Assembly: GCA_037074705.1 (NCBI GenBank) | Contig: CM073596.1 | Location: 13,758,501 to 13,822,500, forward strand | DNA from: Zhengitettix transpicula | Lineage: Eukaryota > Arthropoda > Insecta > Orthoptera > Tetrigidae | Direction of reading: 5' to 3' | Length of the DNA: 64,000 bases | Part shown: in pieces, positions 15,001-29,800 of the stretch | How the letters are laid out: each line of letters opens with the position of its first letter | How positions within the stretch are numbered: the stretch's first letter is position 1 | The notes under the pieces: model-generated | Told to the model about the DNA's origin: nothing | Database searches by the model: none | Seen by the model: only the letters and a program-made list of their open reading frames with translations | Program-made: the position numbers and the translations under genes

Positions 15001-18000
15001 GGTCCACCGATAACCTGACCATGTAAATTGAATTTAGACTTTGATAATCTTCAGTCAGGCTCTTGCAAAACCATAAAATTAGTGAACCTGAGTTATAAAT
15101 AAATTTCAGATTTACTACACTAATCGAAATCGTTCTGATAAAGTAAGCTGCCAAATGTCAAAACAGACAAGATTTAAGTCGAGGGACATTCCTTTCGCTT
15201 GTGAAAAAGAACTTCCCGGTCCACGTCGCATTGTGATTGACGAACTTAGTTCCAAACGCATTTATCGCAGTCGAATCTTTGACTTCACTCACTCCACGAG
15301 ATCCCAATCGCAGCTGCCCACACCTTTGTTTACGTTAGCGAGTAAACTTTCCCGTCCTGTTTCCGTCCACGTTGCTGCAATGTTTTCAAGGTGAGCGATG
15401 GATGAGGTAGTTGTTGCTAAATATTATTCTGATAAGGTTACAAGACAAGCAGAACATTCAGCGATTCACTAGCCATGTTAACTAAGACCCCTCTGGCCTG
15501 GACAGTCAATACAAAACACAATATAGTGTTTTTTTAATTTATTTGACAAAATTTTTATTTGTTTGTTACAGTATATAAAAAAATTTATTTGCTTGTTACA
15601 GTATATAAAAAAATTTATTTGTTTGTTACAGTATATAAAAATTTTGTCCATTACATTTCGTCCATAAATATTTTTTTTTGCTCTACATACTACAACATTA
15701 GATCCATGGATATTTCGTCCACGACATTTTAATGTCTAACATTGTACTTTTGTCCTCTACTATTTCTTCCATGTTCTTACAGACATACACACCTTTTTTT
15801 ATTAGTTATACACCATACATGGAATTCTCAGTGATTATGTTTTTCCTTTTGTTTACATCCTCTGTGTGTGAAAAAGCGTTATTGCCCCTTCCTATATATC
15901 ATCATCTCCCACAACATTGACGACATTGTCATCTCCTATCAAACCTCCTCTCTCACCTCCAATATCCAACCTCTCCATTCAGCATTCTCACGCACCTAGA
16001 GCACTGGTTCAAAGAATGGCGAATGAGCATCTATCCCACCAAATCAGTAACCGTCCCGTTCACACTAACCAAAAACCATCCTCCGCGCACCCCCTTCAAC
16101 CTAAACAACGCAGAAATACCCACCAAAACAGAAACCACCTACCTAGGGCTCCTCTTCGATTCAAAGCTCTCATGGAAACCGCACGTCAAACACCTCCTCT
16201 CCAAAATCAACATTAAATTCAGAACTCTATATCCCCTCCTAAACAGAAAATCCCCCACTCACCCTCGGCAAAAAACGCCTAGTATATCTCTCCATAATAC
16301 AACCCACCTGGTCCTACGCCTCATCAAAATGGGGAGCAACAGCCAAAACCCAGCCAAAAATACAAACAAAACACTAACTCTCCCTGGTACCTCAGACAAT
16401 CCATCATCCGCCACGACATTAAACTTCCCAAATTCAAGTCCTTATAAAAAGATATTCGAACATATCACTGATGCTTCTAGACTTCTTGGGGTGCAACTAA
16501 ATCCACAGTTCGCAATGAAGATTTTGAACTGAGTGCTATAAACGCTGTTCGTAATATTTTATCCCAATTGCCAAGTGAAGGGCTGCTTGTTTCTTTATGG
16601 ACAGGTTATTTGGCGGAGCGTTGTGAGAGAAGGATTGAAGCAACGTTTCCTTGACGTCCAGAGGGATGTACGCAGGATTCTAGCCCTGCCATTTATTCCC
16701 CTGCAAGAAGTTATTGACAGCTTAATTGACACTTCTCATGATGACATACGGGACCTTCTTACATACATAAGAGGACGGCCAGCTCGTGGAAGAAGAAGAG
16801 CTGTATTACCTAGATTTCATCCCAATCTGTAGAACGTTTATGATCAAGTTTGTAGAAGAGTACAACGAACAAATAACTCTGTCGAAGGCCGGCACAGTAG
16901 ATTTCAGCGACTTATTCTGGCTCACCATGCTTCAGTGTGGAAATTTCTTGAGCACATAAAGAAGGATCGGCGGGACAACGATATATTAATTACACAATTG
17001 GCTGGAGGCCACAGGAATGTACGACATCCCATCAAGAAAAGATACATTCTCAATCAAGAACAAATAGAAAGAATAGTAGAAAAATACGAAGAGTTCAAAG
17101 AAAACAACAACATTTACCAGTACTTGCGCGCAATAAGCTACAATATTAAATTGTACACAGAAGTTGATGTAGAAACTGAAGATTTACATTAACTAATACA
17201 TTTGTATGTAAAAAATTAAATTTCTAGTATTGTTGGACCAAACATATCGGACATTTTATATGTATGTATGTACAAAACAACAAAGGGACAAAATAATAAA
17301 ACGAACTAAAATTTTTTAGGACGAATTGTCAGATAGGACCAAATGCTGTTGGACCAAAAATCTGTGGATCGTCGAGTTTGGTGAGTTGGATGGAATGGGT
17401 GGGTGGGGTCTGCGGGTGTGAAGATGGGGTGGTTTAGAAGGTGCCCGAGTGTTCTGGGATGGAAGGATGAGGACGATAGGGCGTTTTCTCCTGAGGCGAC
17501 GTGAGTGGTGAGGGAGGGTTGGTATGGAATTGCTGGACCGTGGTGTTAGGATGGTTGAAGGTGCTTTTGATTAGTGAGGTTATGGATTTGGTGATTAAGG
17601 AGTTGACTTTGGGAAGTTTAATGTCGTGGTGGATGATGGAATGTCTGAGGTATCATGGTGTTTCGTTTGGATTTTGGCTGAGTGGGTTTTGGCTGTTGCT
17701 CCCCATTTGGATGAGGCGTAAGGAAAGGTGGGTTGTAGTATGGATAGATATACTAGGTTTTTTTTGCTGAGGGTGAGTGGGGATATAGAGTTCTGAATTT
17801 AAGGTTGATTTTGGAGAGGAGGTGTTTGACGTGCGGTTTCCATGAGAGCTTTGAATCGAAGAGGAGTCCTAGGTAGGTGGTTTCCGTTTTGGTGGGTTAT
17901 TTCTGCGATGTTTAGGTAGAGGAGGATGCGCGGAGGATGGTTTTTGGTTAGTGTGAACGGGACGGTTACTGATTTGGTCTGATTGATGCTGATTCACCAT

Positions 18001-20760
18001 TGTTTGAACCAGTGCTCTAGGTGCGTGAGTGCTGACTGGAGAGGTTGGATATTGGAGGTGAGAGAGGTTTGGTAGGAGATGACAATGTCGTCAATGTTGT
18101 GAGAAATCGTGGGAGATGATTATGTATAGGAAGGGGCAATAACGCTTCCTTGGGGTTGGGAGACGAGATTTTTTTTATTTTGATGGTTCTGTTGGAGAGT
18201 TAGTTGATGAGTATTCTACAGTGGGTGTCATTTAGGTAATCTTTAATTTTTGAGAGAAGGGTGATGAATTTTTCAAGGTCTATAAAAGTGGAGATGCAGG
18301 ATTTGCGTTGTTCGAAGGAGTTTTTTAAAGTTTGGAGAGGGAGTAGAATTGATGGCAGCAGGATTTTTTTGGGCGAAAACCATATTGCGTGTCGGGAACT
18401 AAGAAGGAGAGTTGGTTGATTAAATGAGGGAGAAGTAATTTTTCTAACAGTTTAGAAATTGTAGGAAGGAGACTTATTGGTCAGGGTGGGATTTTGGTTT
18501 GTTTGGTTTCGGTAACATGAATATGGCGGCATTTTTTATAGTGTTTAGATCGAAGACCTTACACGTTTCAAAATGGTTCCGTAGGTCTAGTATTTACCAA
18601 GACACAAAGACTGCGTTAGACTTGATTGGCCTTGTCTGGAGATTATATCAAATTAGTGAATCACTCGTGACTATCACAGGAGGCCTGATCTACCCAAAAC
18701 CTCCAAGTTCATTTCCTTACTTATTAAGAGAGGATCATTTGCCTAGCACAATAGCGTGAGACAATGAACATCAAAGAAATTATCGGTCCACATTATTTTG
18801 GACACAAAATTTCAGTTATTCACAAAACATGGACCAAATTTACGACGAAACGGATACTCTACTTGAAGTCTTCCCAGCGTATGTGATAACTCAAGTGAAC
18901 TTAATTAGCTCAGGGTCATGAACTCAGTGGTACACTGGCCCAAACAGTACGGGGAAATGAACTTCAAACACCATCAAGGCTGTGTCGAAAAACGTCATAG
19001 TTTCTTCCTACCCGCGGCTGTTTCCACTAGAAACGGTTGTACATAAATTTACCTTATATTACCGGCTGGCACAAAGAACTCACGGGCAAAAAAGAAAACA
19101 AAATCTCGAAAATTAGTCGACTATGACAACCCAACTTCACGCCGATCTGAATCTCCTGTGCGAAAACCGGTCAAGTTAGTTTTTTTCTTTCTTTCTTTTC
19201 CAGACGAACTAGATTTTATTACGTTTACAACTCCAGCAACCTTCAACACCCACTTTTCTCCACGATAATCTGACTGAAATATATACTCCCAGTAAGTGAT
19301 AAAAATTTAACCCAGTGATCTCGATACACATCAGCGTGTAAAAGTATTTTTTTCAGCGTGTCCTCAGTCTGATTTTGGGACGATGGACAATGAAAGAGGG
19401 ACAACAAAGAATGAGAATTCAGACGTCGTTATGTAAGTTAAATATTTTCCCCTCGAAATGTTTAAAACTAGGGACGAAACCGTATATATATAAATGAATG
19501 TGTCTCTGTGTGTCACTTATACGTTCCAGAACCATTGGGCGCTCACCCGCGAAGGTTTCTGTCGGCCTTTCGAAGCGTTAGGAAACCCCAAAAGAGTGAA
19601 CGGTGGTAAAATTTTAGAAACATACTAAAACTGCCGTGTTTAGCGTCGAATAATTAGTTTTCGGAGTCAATGAGATTATTGGTTTATCTCCAGATGTATA
19701 ATGCATAATTTCAACCCCTTATAACATGTCAGCACCAGTAAGGAACGGGGTGGAGCGTTACATAACAATAACGCGAAACAACCGAGATTTGTGTCAAATC
19801 CAGGGTTATAGAAGCCAATGAGTTTAATTCTGACAACCTCTGTGTGTCTGTTAAGTTGTAGTTCAGCCGACGAAGAGTTTCTAGCTCGCAGAATTGGAAT
19901 TTTAAATCCTACACCTCCCGCTGATTAGTTAAATATGGCGTTCAGCACTGAAACGTCAGCAAATAATGTATTGAATTTTAAAATATTATTGACTAATATT
20001 TTACAATATTATGTTTATATCATTACCCTAACTTTTTATCAGTCGCCAATTTTTTTAAAAAAAAATCTCAAAAATGATGTATTAATTTTGGAGTTTGGAT
20101 TCATTAGACATTCTCAATTTATACAATAATATAATCAATTATTTGTACACGTCAATTCACAGCTTATATCGATGTAAGGAAATTTTACACGTGGTAATTT
20201 AAAAATAATTTTTGACAGTTAAAATTTGCTTTATAATAACCCGACATAAAATTCGGGGGGGGGGGCAATAAAATTGATGTTCATCTAGACCGGAGAACCG
20301 CTAATAAAGTCTTACACGATTTTCGTATATTGGTCATTAGTGACAATAGAATGAAATATTTATATTAATATGTACAAATTGGAAATGTCTCGGCAAACTG
20401 TTGAGAAAATAATATAAAAAGTTTTCATAGCTCATTACGACGCAGCAAGTAACGAGAAATTATATCTAAACCAGAACGTGTAATTGGAGGCAAGCCGTTT
20501 CTAGTTTAAACGAGTTGTTGAGAAACTCGTCAGAGGAAGGTGCAAAAAAAAAGTGCTCAAAGGCAAAAATTAACTTATGCTGATCCAGCAAGTTTTGATG
20601 TTTACATCGAGAGCCAAACGAATCCGAATATACGATTTATGGGCGTTTATCGACATTCAGACGTCAGTAAACTGTACGTCTGGCTAGAATTTTTGTACAC
20701 ATGCCAAGTGATAATAGAATGTGCAAAGGATCTGAAGCTCTGATATCTTAACATTTAAAG

Positions 20761-20808
<48 letters not shown>

Positions 20809-23800
20809 AACGTTTTTAAAATAGAACACAAGTCTAGCGTTGTTTACTCCTATAAATATTTGTACTTTCGGGTAATGACGTGGACAAACGAAATAAATAA
20901 TAAATCTGAATCACAAAGACGTCATATGGAGGGCAGGTAGAACGACGAGAGGATATGTAGTCGAAAACACTGCAAGGGAGGAAAAAAAAGGTCTCATGAG
21001 AAGCATAGATCCCATCAGTCGAAGAAAAAAAAGGAAAAAAAACATCGGGCTCATGGAAGAAATAAGAAACTAACAATAATAGTTTCAGGCGTCTTGTACA
21101 GAACCATTATGAAGATATAATTAAATTATTGGGAAATGTTCAGGGTGACAATAGGATGGAAAATCAGAGTAAAATTAACAGACACTGAAGTAGCCAACAA
21201 AGAAGACAAAATAAGTACCGCTCAGCGGTTCTGCTTTGTTGCTTACGTCAAGTGTTGAAAATAGTAAGAGCTTTGTTAACGACATGCCGCACAATCCAGG
21301 CGATTCACTCAGAAGCAAAGTAGATAGTTTAATAATAAAGGTGACATCTTATTTCCATATCATCGGTTTATTGAAATAATGTTAATTTTTTTTTTAAAAA
21401 AAAAAGGTATTTCGGATATAATTTAGAATACTGCCTGGTGGCAACATTGCACCTTGACAAACAAAGGAACGTTTGGAAATGAAAAATCAGAGTGTAAACG
21501 TTCTCCTAAAAAAATTAAGTGTTGATGTATAAGTGATGAATGGCTAATGACCAGTAATTTCGTGGGTAGTGGTAGGAAGATGAGATAAAGAAAATAAGTC
21601 AACGACAACAACACATTTGAAAAGATAAGAGTCGCGATGAATGGCCGGAGTCGTAATTCGATCGTGTTTGGCGTGGGCGTATTCCAGCGAGATCACATTT
21701 GAACGACGTTAGGGTCAGCAACGTCCACAGACGAATCAAACGTTGGAATAGGGAAAGTTGAAAAAGAGTTCACGTACAAAATAAAAAAATAAGACCAAGT
21801 CTTTTGCCGATCATATCTAAGGTCTTAGAAAAACTAATATCAAACCAATAATAAGGGATATAATTCCAGAGTTCCAATATGGATTTCTGGAAGGTCAACG
21901 ATAGATAAGACCCACAGAATAGTGAACATAATATCTGAAAGCCTTGAACAAAAGAAATACTCCTCTGCCGCTTTCTTGGACGTGCGATAGGGTTTGGCAC
22001 GAAGGTTTATTATATAAAATCAAACAACTACTTCAGCACCCATATTATCCCTTCTTTCAGTCATACCGAAGCAATCGCTCTTTCCAAATCAAATACCAAG
22101 ACGCATTTTCTGAATTGAGTCCAAATGATGGCAGGTGTTCCTCAAGGGAGCATCCTTGGACCAATACTGTACTCTTCTGACTTACCAAAAACAGAACACA
22201 CCACGGTGGCCACATTTGCCGACGAAGACCCAAATCAAGCTTCGAAACGCTTGCAAATGAACCTGGACAAGGTGGAAGATTGGACGAAACAATAGAGAGT
22301 GTCTACTAACACGGCAAAGTCTCAACACTTTTTCACTTCGAAAAGACCGATGCCCAAACGTGAAACTAAATCCGACAGGACTCCCGGAAACAACACTAGT
22401 AAGATATCTGGGCCTCCATTTAGATAACCGTCTATCCTCAAAATCACATCTATATAATAAAAAAGGATGTATATTTGTATGTATGTATGTATGTATTTAC
22501 GTTGTTCTTTATACAAATTTTATCGCGTGGACAGAATTCAACAAAAATTGGTATATATTCTGCCAAAATCGAGAACTGGTACTGTGGGGGTGAGAAACCC
22601 CTAGAATAAACGTGGAAATAATTATAATTGAAATAAGTTACGAATTAGTGTTAAATTACTGCGCGAGACGATGACGTCATAAGTTTTCAAGACATTGACG
22701 CATCCTAAATATAGTTCTGTATTTCGTAATGAAATAAAGCATAAATATTTTGATTAAATAAAAAGTAAATTTTTTTCCAGTATTACTCCATCGAATAGTA
22801 ATAAAAAACAATACGAAACACTTTACCATCCTTGCGCAAAGTTAATTTGGAATAGTTAATTATCCCGCTATCTTTGATAAAGCCAATATGGCACCTTATA
22901 ATACATTCAAATGTGTGTCGGTCGAGATTTATAAAATTTCATAATATAACGTACTATTGTATCCTGTATAATATTTCAGAAGATAATAAGATTTGTCTAA
23001 GGTACGACTGCTGAATTATATGTTTGTAACTATAAAAGTATTGAAAATGACGTACGGAACTCCGAAAGTTTTTATGGTCATTATTCAATTAATGCACTAT
23101 CAGTTAAAGGTATGTACAGAAATAGGAACATTTAAATTGAATTAAAAGTACAATTAATTATACTTTACGCAACGTATTTCTATAAATTTGTATAAATGTA
23201 AACAAATTATTGCGTGCAATTTGTGGCGTGAAACAAAAATTTGAGGTTAGGATAGCAATATTTGTTTTCCATTTTTGGGAACGACGTTATAGATGTTCAA
23301 TTTCTGAGAAATGAAACTGAGCAAAAATATTTTGATTGAATAATAAGTATAATTAAATCTACCAATACCACATCGAGTGATAAATATAATTTATTATGAA
23401 AGGTTATACAATCCATGGCATTAATTTTCTTTTAAATAACTTGACTTTTGACGTGGAATATTTAACGGGATCAGGGACCAATATGTTTCCCAATTATATC
23501 TTGCAATACGCACTGGAAGATACATAGAATTATGATAAAAACAATACTTAAATGTTCAAAATTGATATTTTTTTATTGAAGACAGCGTATTTCGTAATGT
23601 TTTGCATTAATTTTATACAATGCTACCAACTGCAGATTGCTAAAACCAATAAATAGTTTAATTTCAGATGGAAAAATTATATGTCTACAAATTTAATAAT
23701 TGTTTTAAATAGTGTATGTATATCTATCTATCTATATATATTATATAAAATTGTCTTATACGGGTATGTTCGAGGAGCGTTACATAAAAATAGCGCAAAA

Positions 23801-26800
23801 GCAACCGAAATTGGAGCGTATCGGGACATCTCGGGCAACGCCGAGCACCTAGCTAGTATTAAAATAAAAAGGAAAGAATCACAACTGAAAGTAATTAAAT
23901 TATCATGGCTGGTTAATAAAAGGTCTAAGCTCTCCTTAGGCAACAAAATACTACTGAAAAATCAATAATCAAGCCAACATGGACATGCGGAATAGAAATA
24001 TGAGGCACTGCCAGCAAATCCAACCTGGAGATTCTCAGAAGATTCAAAACAAAAACCTTAAGATAGGTATGCAACGCGCCGTGGTTCGGATCAAACAAAA
24101 CTCTATACAAAGATTTGGAAATGTCAACTACAACAAATGTCATCACCGAACAAAGTAACAGGCTCCAGAAGAGATTCAGCGACCATCCAAATCAACAATC
24201 AGTGAACATGCTGGACAATAGTGAACACGTGTACAGACTAAAGCGTCTCCATATTCCTGTTACCCTTTAGAATCCCTAAATTGGGACTCATACCTTGTAC
24301 ATCATTTACTAATTGTTCCAAATAAACAATTGTAAATTAACAAAAATCCATGCAGTTTCAGACATCTTGTTTACTACCGCCATGAAAATGAATTAAACTT
24401 ATTGGGAAAAAATTGGAAGAGGATTTTTTAAATTTAATTATTTTTTATAAGGTGTAGACTGGCTATGTATAAGGTAATCCACATAGTGACAACTCCCCTC
24501 TTATAGCACAGGAAAGGGACTGAAAGGGGGGATGCGGAAAGGTAGAACAACGTATCCAGGGATTAACTAGGGCCCCCGGGCAATGGTTTAAGAATCCTAC
24601 TCGGCAATTCGCCTAAAACGGATGCAGGGAAAACCATAGAAAAACCTGCAACAGGTAGGTCGGGTATTTGGTACTTGTCCCACGCCCTTCCGATGGCGGG
24701 AGAGGGGTTTGCTGTGGAGTCAAAGCTTTCCCCTCTCCGTACCTTGACCAGTTTGGGAGGCAGCTGGCCGACTGTTCCAATAGGAATAGCAGACAACTCT
24801 TACCGTAAGCCCAAGACGTGCGACCCCGGAACATACACCTCTCAGAAACCCTCGGCATGTAGGAACCTTAGTTAAAAAAAACCAGAGAGAAGTGAAGGCA
24901 TCATCAAAGGTAGCCTCCTCCAGAGCTCTCACAGGCTTCCTTACCAGAGATGTGTGTTTTTTTGTTGTTTTTTTTAGGGCAACAGGCTACATAAGGGTAA
25001 TCCACATGGCGGCAACTCCCCTTTAATAGCACAGGAAGGGATTTGAAAATGGTGAATGCGGAAGGGTAGAGGAAGGTTGCCAAGGGTTTACTAGGGCCCC
25101 CGGGCTGTAGTTTAAGGATCCTACCCGCCATTCGCCTAAATTAATGCAGGACAAACCCTAGAAAACCTGCATCAGGTAGGTCGGGCTACCCTTCCGGTAG
25201 CGGGAGAGGAGTTTGCTTTATATAGTTCACCTTATGGAATGGAAAATCGCAAGAAAACTAGGGACACAATAAAATATAAAATACCGGTGTCGCCTTCGTG
25301 GGAGGAGGTGGATTTGGAAGAATATGGCGGCAACCAGCTACAAAGAACGGCAGATAGACATGAGTTTACCTAATCCACGTTTCTGAAAGATAAGGTGATT
25401 TATAGCGGTCTGATTTAATCTCCTGAATGCTACACTTCTTCCTCTGGGGAACAACTTTCGAACCACTATTTCGCAATTCACCAGCCATCACTATTCTCAC
25501 GTGACCGTGTGGTATCAGCCTGGAAAAGTCTCGTTTCCCTAGCATATTTTTGGACATGGGAACGCAAGTCGATAACATCGTCCTGTTTTCGTGCCCATCA
25601 AGATATTTATTACACTACATTAGAGAGACATTAAAGACCCATTAGTTAAGTTGCCCTTGTATTTTGGGAGAAACTGTACAGCAAACAAACAGGAATGGGT
25701 ACATATTTTTCCCCCCTTCAGAAACGAAGGGCAATACTTTTCAGTAAAATCAGAACGAACCCTGAAAGCTAGTCATTATTTATATTCACCCTACTAAAAA
25801 CAGAAAAAAAAATTAAAAACCTTCGAGCAAGCTACTATTGCTAATATTTAGAGTGAACATTAAAAAAAAATTAAGAACCTAGTAATTACTCTACGGAGAT
25901 ATTTTTGTGGTCTGTGGAAAACTGTTCAGCGTGGAAGCGTATGACAGTAAAATCTTACTTAGCCTTTATATTTTCTTACAACCAGCTTTTTCTCATTTAT
26001 AAATTGTTTACTTTATACATTTCTCATAAGCGTATTCATTATTTTTTAACTTTCATACGTATTTTTGGAATTTGGGTATTGTTCTTCACAGATGTGTTTT
26101 TTCCTCTCACTGTTGTATTTTATTATCCATGAACGTAATGGTGCTTTGACTGGTCCTATTTCCTCAGGAGAACAAACGAATCCAAATAAAGCCTAGTACA
26201 AACTTCAATTCTCAGCGTTGCAACGACTGGTTGACCTTCGCTTCCACCAACCCCCCAAATTTTAAACACAAGATTAAGATTCGTGATAAACGCGGCCTCG
26301 TCAGCAATGCTAATATTGATTAGTTGACACAAGCGTCGTCGACGTATCAGAATTCTTCTCCAACGCTCTTGAAGAAGAAATAATCGTTCCAATGTTGGAT
26401 GTGAAAAAAAAAATTCCCCGCGGTAATTCGCCTCACCGAAGCGTAGCCTGTGGTTGTCCCATTAAAACTTGGCGTTACAACCTTGTGCGTGAATAATGTT
26501 CGCACGTGAAGATGGAAACGAGGATACAACACGACGGAATGAGCAGCGCAAGCAGAAAATTAAAGTCGAATTAAAAAAAATTGATGGGAAAGAACCAGAA
26601 ATGTCTGATCGGAGATGAGATTGAGTAATATACGGCTCATGCCTCCTAAACTTTAAGGAATTAGACCAAAAACAAATACTTTGAAATTTATAATGAATGT
26701 AAATATTCCTTTGTTGGCCGAGGTTCATTATACGATGAGTTGAGAGCGGAACGCTGCGCGTATGAAATAGGATGATGGAACCAGATAGTCAGAGATTGGG

Positions 26801-29800
26801 AGATGAGTTGGTAGAAGCCAAGCAACGCTCCTTGAGAATCAAAATTACATGGTGGAGACATCTACATCCGTTATTTTTATTACAGAAGTAGAATTAGATC
26901 CAATTGGATCATGTCCAGAATAGTAATAAGGTAATACCAACACGCAGGTTGAATTTCGCTTCCAGATCAGGTGGACCTTGAGAAAAGACAATGGCGAAGA
27001 AATGAACGAGATAAATTTCGAAATCATCTGCGAGGGAGTCTGAAAATGGTCAAGACCGTGCCGTGGAACATTAAAGTGATCGTCGTGAACATCAAATAAT
27101 CTGTAGTTGTGCGTAGAGGAGATGAAGAAGAAAATGTAGAAACTGTTCAAATGAGAATTATGGTTCTAAAGAATAAATCGTTGATTTCGTGAAACATTTT
27201 TTGGAGAAATCACGCCGTTGACAGGTCAACAGATCCGCTAAAATGGCAAGATTGTCTGCATGAAGCTCACAGTCAAGCAGTCCTACCAACGTACAAATAC
27301 TTTGAAATTTATAATGAATGTAAATATTCCTTTGTTGGCCAAGGTTTATTCATTTATACGATGAGTTGAGAGCGGAACGCTGGTTGTATGAAATAGGATG
27401 ATGGAACAAGATAGTCCGATATTGGGAGATGAGTTGGTAGAAGCCAAGCAACCTTCCTTGAGAATCAACATTACATGGTTGAGACATCTAAATCCGTTAT
27501 TTTTATTACAGTAGTACAATTAGATCCAATTGGATCATGACCAGAATAGTAATAAGGTAAGACCAACACGCAGGTTGGAATTTCGCTTCCAGATCAGGTG
27601 GACCTTGAGAAAAGACAATGGCAAATAAAGGAACGAGATAAATTTCGAAATAATCTGCGAGGGAGTCTGAAAGTGGTCAAGACCGTGCCGTGGAACATTA
27701 AGGTGATCGTCGTGTACATCAAATAGGCAGTGGTTCTGTACGTAGGTGATGAAGAAGAAAATGTAGAAACGGTTTAAATGAGAATTATGGTTCTAAAGTT
27801 GATTTCATGAAACATTTTCCGCAGAAATCACGCCGTTGACCGGTCAACTGATCCGCTAAAATGGCAAGGTTGACTGCATGAAGCTCACAGTCAAACATTC
27901 CTACCAAAGTATTTCAAAACTTCCAGTTTTTTGTCACAACTGTATATTGAAAGGATTTGTTGCCTTCTTGATAGAAAGAATAACGTTCCAATTTCATTTC
28001 TTGATAATGATTATCATATAATACATGACAAAAATGGCGCCAGGAAAATGGACGCCTTCCCAGTTTCTGTTTTCGATTTAAACGAGTAACATTTAAAGTC
28101 AATATTCGGCGTCGTGTATTCTTAGATCAGCTTCTCAAACTTCTATTCTTCCCACTGACTATAAATATAAACGCTACAGGGGAAAAGCACGCGTTCATTG
28201 ACAAAAAAAAATTACGTCGTTAACCTAAAGGGGCATATTAGAACATCCGGAAATGACTTAGGATGCTCCTGCGTGAAATTCTACGTTATAAATAGCAGGA
28301 ATGTCACCCGGAGATAGGAGTGACAACCAGGAAAACACGTCGAAATACGTTTTCTTCATAAATACTCTTGAAACACCAAGTATAAATAGCACATACAATG
28401 ACTAAAACTAAGACAAAGCAGAACAATTAAAAGAAACTTGAGGAGCGACCAATCAATTAAACTCGAATCCCATAAAATAAAATATATAAATAAAACTTTA
28501 AGGGTGTTCAAAATAAATTACTACAAGTTCAGACTTAAATAAGTACGAGGCAGATTGAAAAAAAAGGAAAAAACAATTACGAAATTACCAAGGATTTGAA
28601 ATGGATTAATTAAGTAGCGTAATGATTTTAACAGTGCAAATATAGCACTATTTTCTGTATATAAATATCAAAATAAATAGTTTCATAAAGATAATCTTAT
28701 GAAAAATTACCTAAAATTTGAAGTATGTGAAATTTTTTCATTTAATTTTAATGTTCTGTACGTAAGAAAATGTAGGGTTAATTTCCCATATTTTTGTGAC
28801 TGTTGTAACATTTATGGGAAGGGGGGGAGCTTATCTTATCAGTAAAAAAAACGACCACTGATTCAACAACCCAAAATCCTTAACAAATCATGAACTCTGA
28901 TAATAGGTGACAAAAATAACATGAACATAGCCTTGACATTTTAAAATGCACACAACGGCCAAATATACACTGGAAACAAAGTATTTTTTTCAGGAACTAC
29001 CAAAGAAGAAACATAGTGGTAATCAAATCGCTCTAAAACAGAAACGATAAAAAGTTGATAATCGAATAAAATATGAAGAAGGATGAATGATTCGTAAGCC
29101 CTCTACGAAACCTCATTTAAGAGAATATATATAATAAACTAGTCCGATTTTCTAGATTTTTAGAAGTATTTTCAATAAATCAGCCCCAGATTTTTCCTTC
29201 AGATTCCAATAAAACCCGGTAACAAAATTGATATATAATTTTATAAATTTGCTATAATTAAGTCCAATTATATTCAAACGTTTGCGTATTCAGGAATTAT
29301 AATAATTAGATGAAATAGCCAAATAACGACAAAATTAAGTGATGATATAAATAGCCCGTGTTTCTAGGATCCTTGTACCTTGCGTCAGGTGACTGGAAAA
29401 AACCACGAGAGCAGGAGTGACATAACCGCACAAACACAAGGATCCCAGAAACGTTGTGTCATCAACTTATTAAATTTTATACAGGCGTATTGTATTCTTA
29501 TTCAGGAATTAATTAGATAAAATAGCAAAATAACAGGCAATGAAGTGGTACTATAATTCTATGGTATTTATAAAACCACTTCATTGCCTGCTATTTAGCT
29601 ATTTTAAATAATTGGTGTATTTTCAACGCAGACGTATTATTTTTTAATTTTATTATGGAATTAATCTGCAAATCTAATTTTAAATTATTTATTTACGTCT
29701 ACACACTTTAAATTGAGTAAATAAAACGTGCAACCACATATAAGGAACGAAAAATAAAGTTTTATTAATTAAATTATAATTTAAAAGGTCTGTTTTCAGC

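Larger units (their letters stand above)
15644..17370 (+). mobile_element. MULE-type DNA transposon remnant
   Basis: The left edge (15644-15790) and the right edge (17222-17370, read on the opposite strand) both carry repeated TTTCGTCC/TTGGTCC words, consistent with decayed terminal inverted repeats: GATCCATGGATATTTCGTCC on the left and GATCCACAGATTTTTGGTCC on the right. The C-terminal half of a MULE transposase lies between them, interrupted on its 5' side by a LINE fragment at 15870-16437. Boundaries are approximate. Confidence 0.6.

Noticed and set aside
15554..15643. 30-bp repeat units resembling CRISPR repeats
   Set aside because: The units abut directly with no spacers; simple AT-rich tandem repeat.
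26672..27912. The 621-bp units as the two LTRs of a retroelement
   Set aside because: The units are directly adjacent with no internal region, no TG...CA ends and no primer-binding site. A tandem duplication explains them better.
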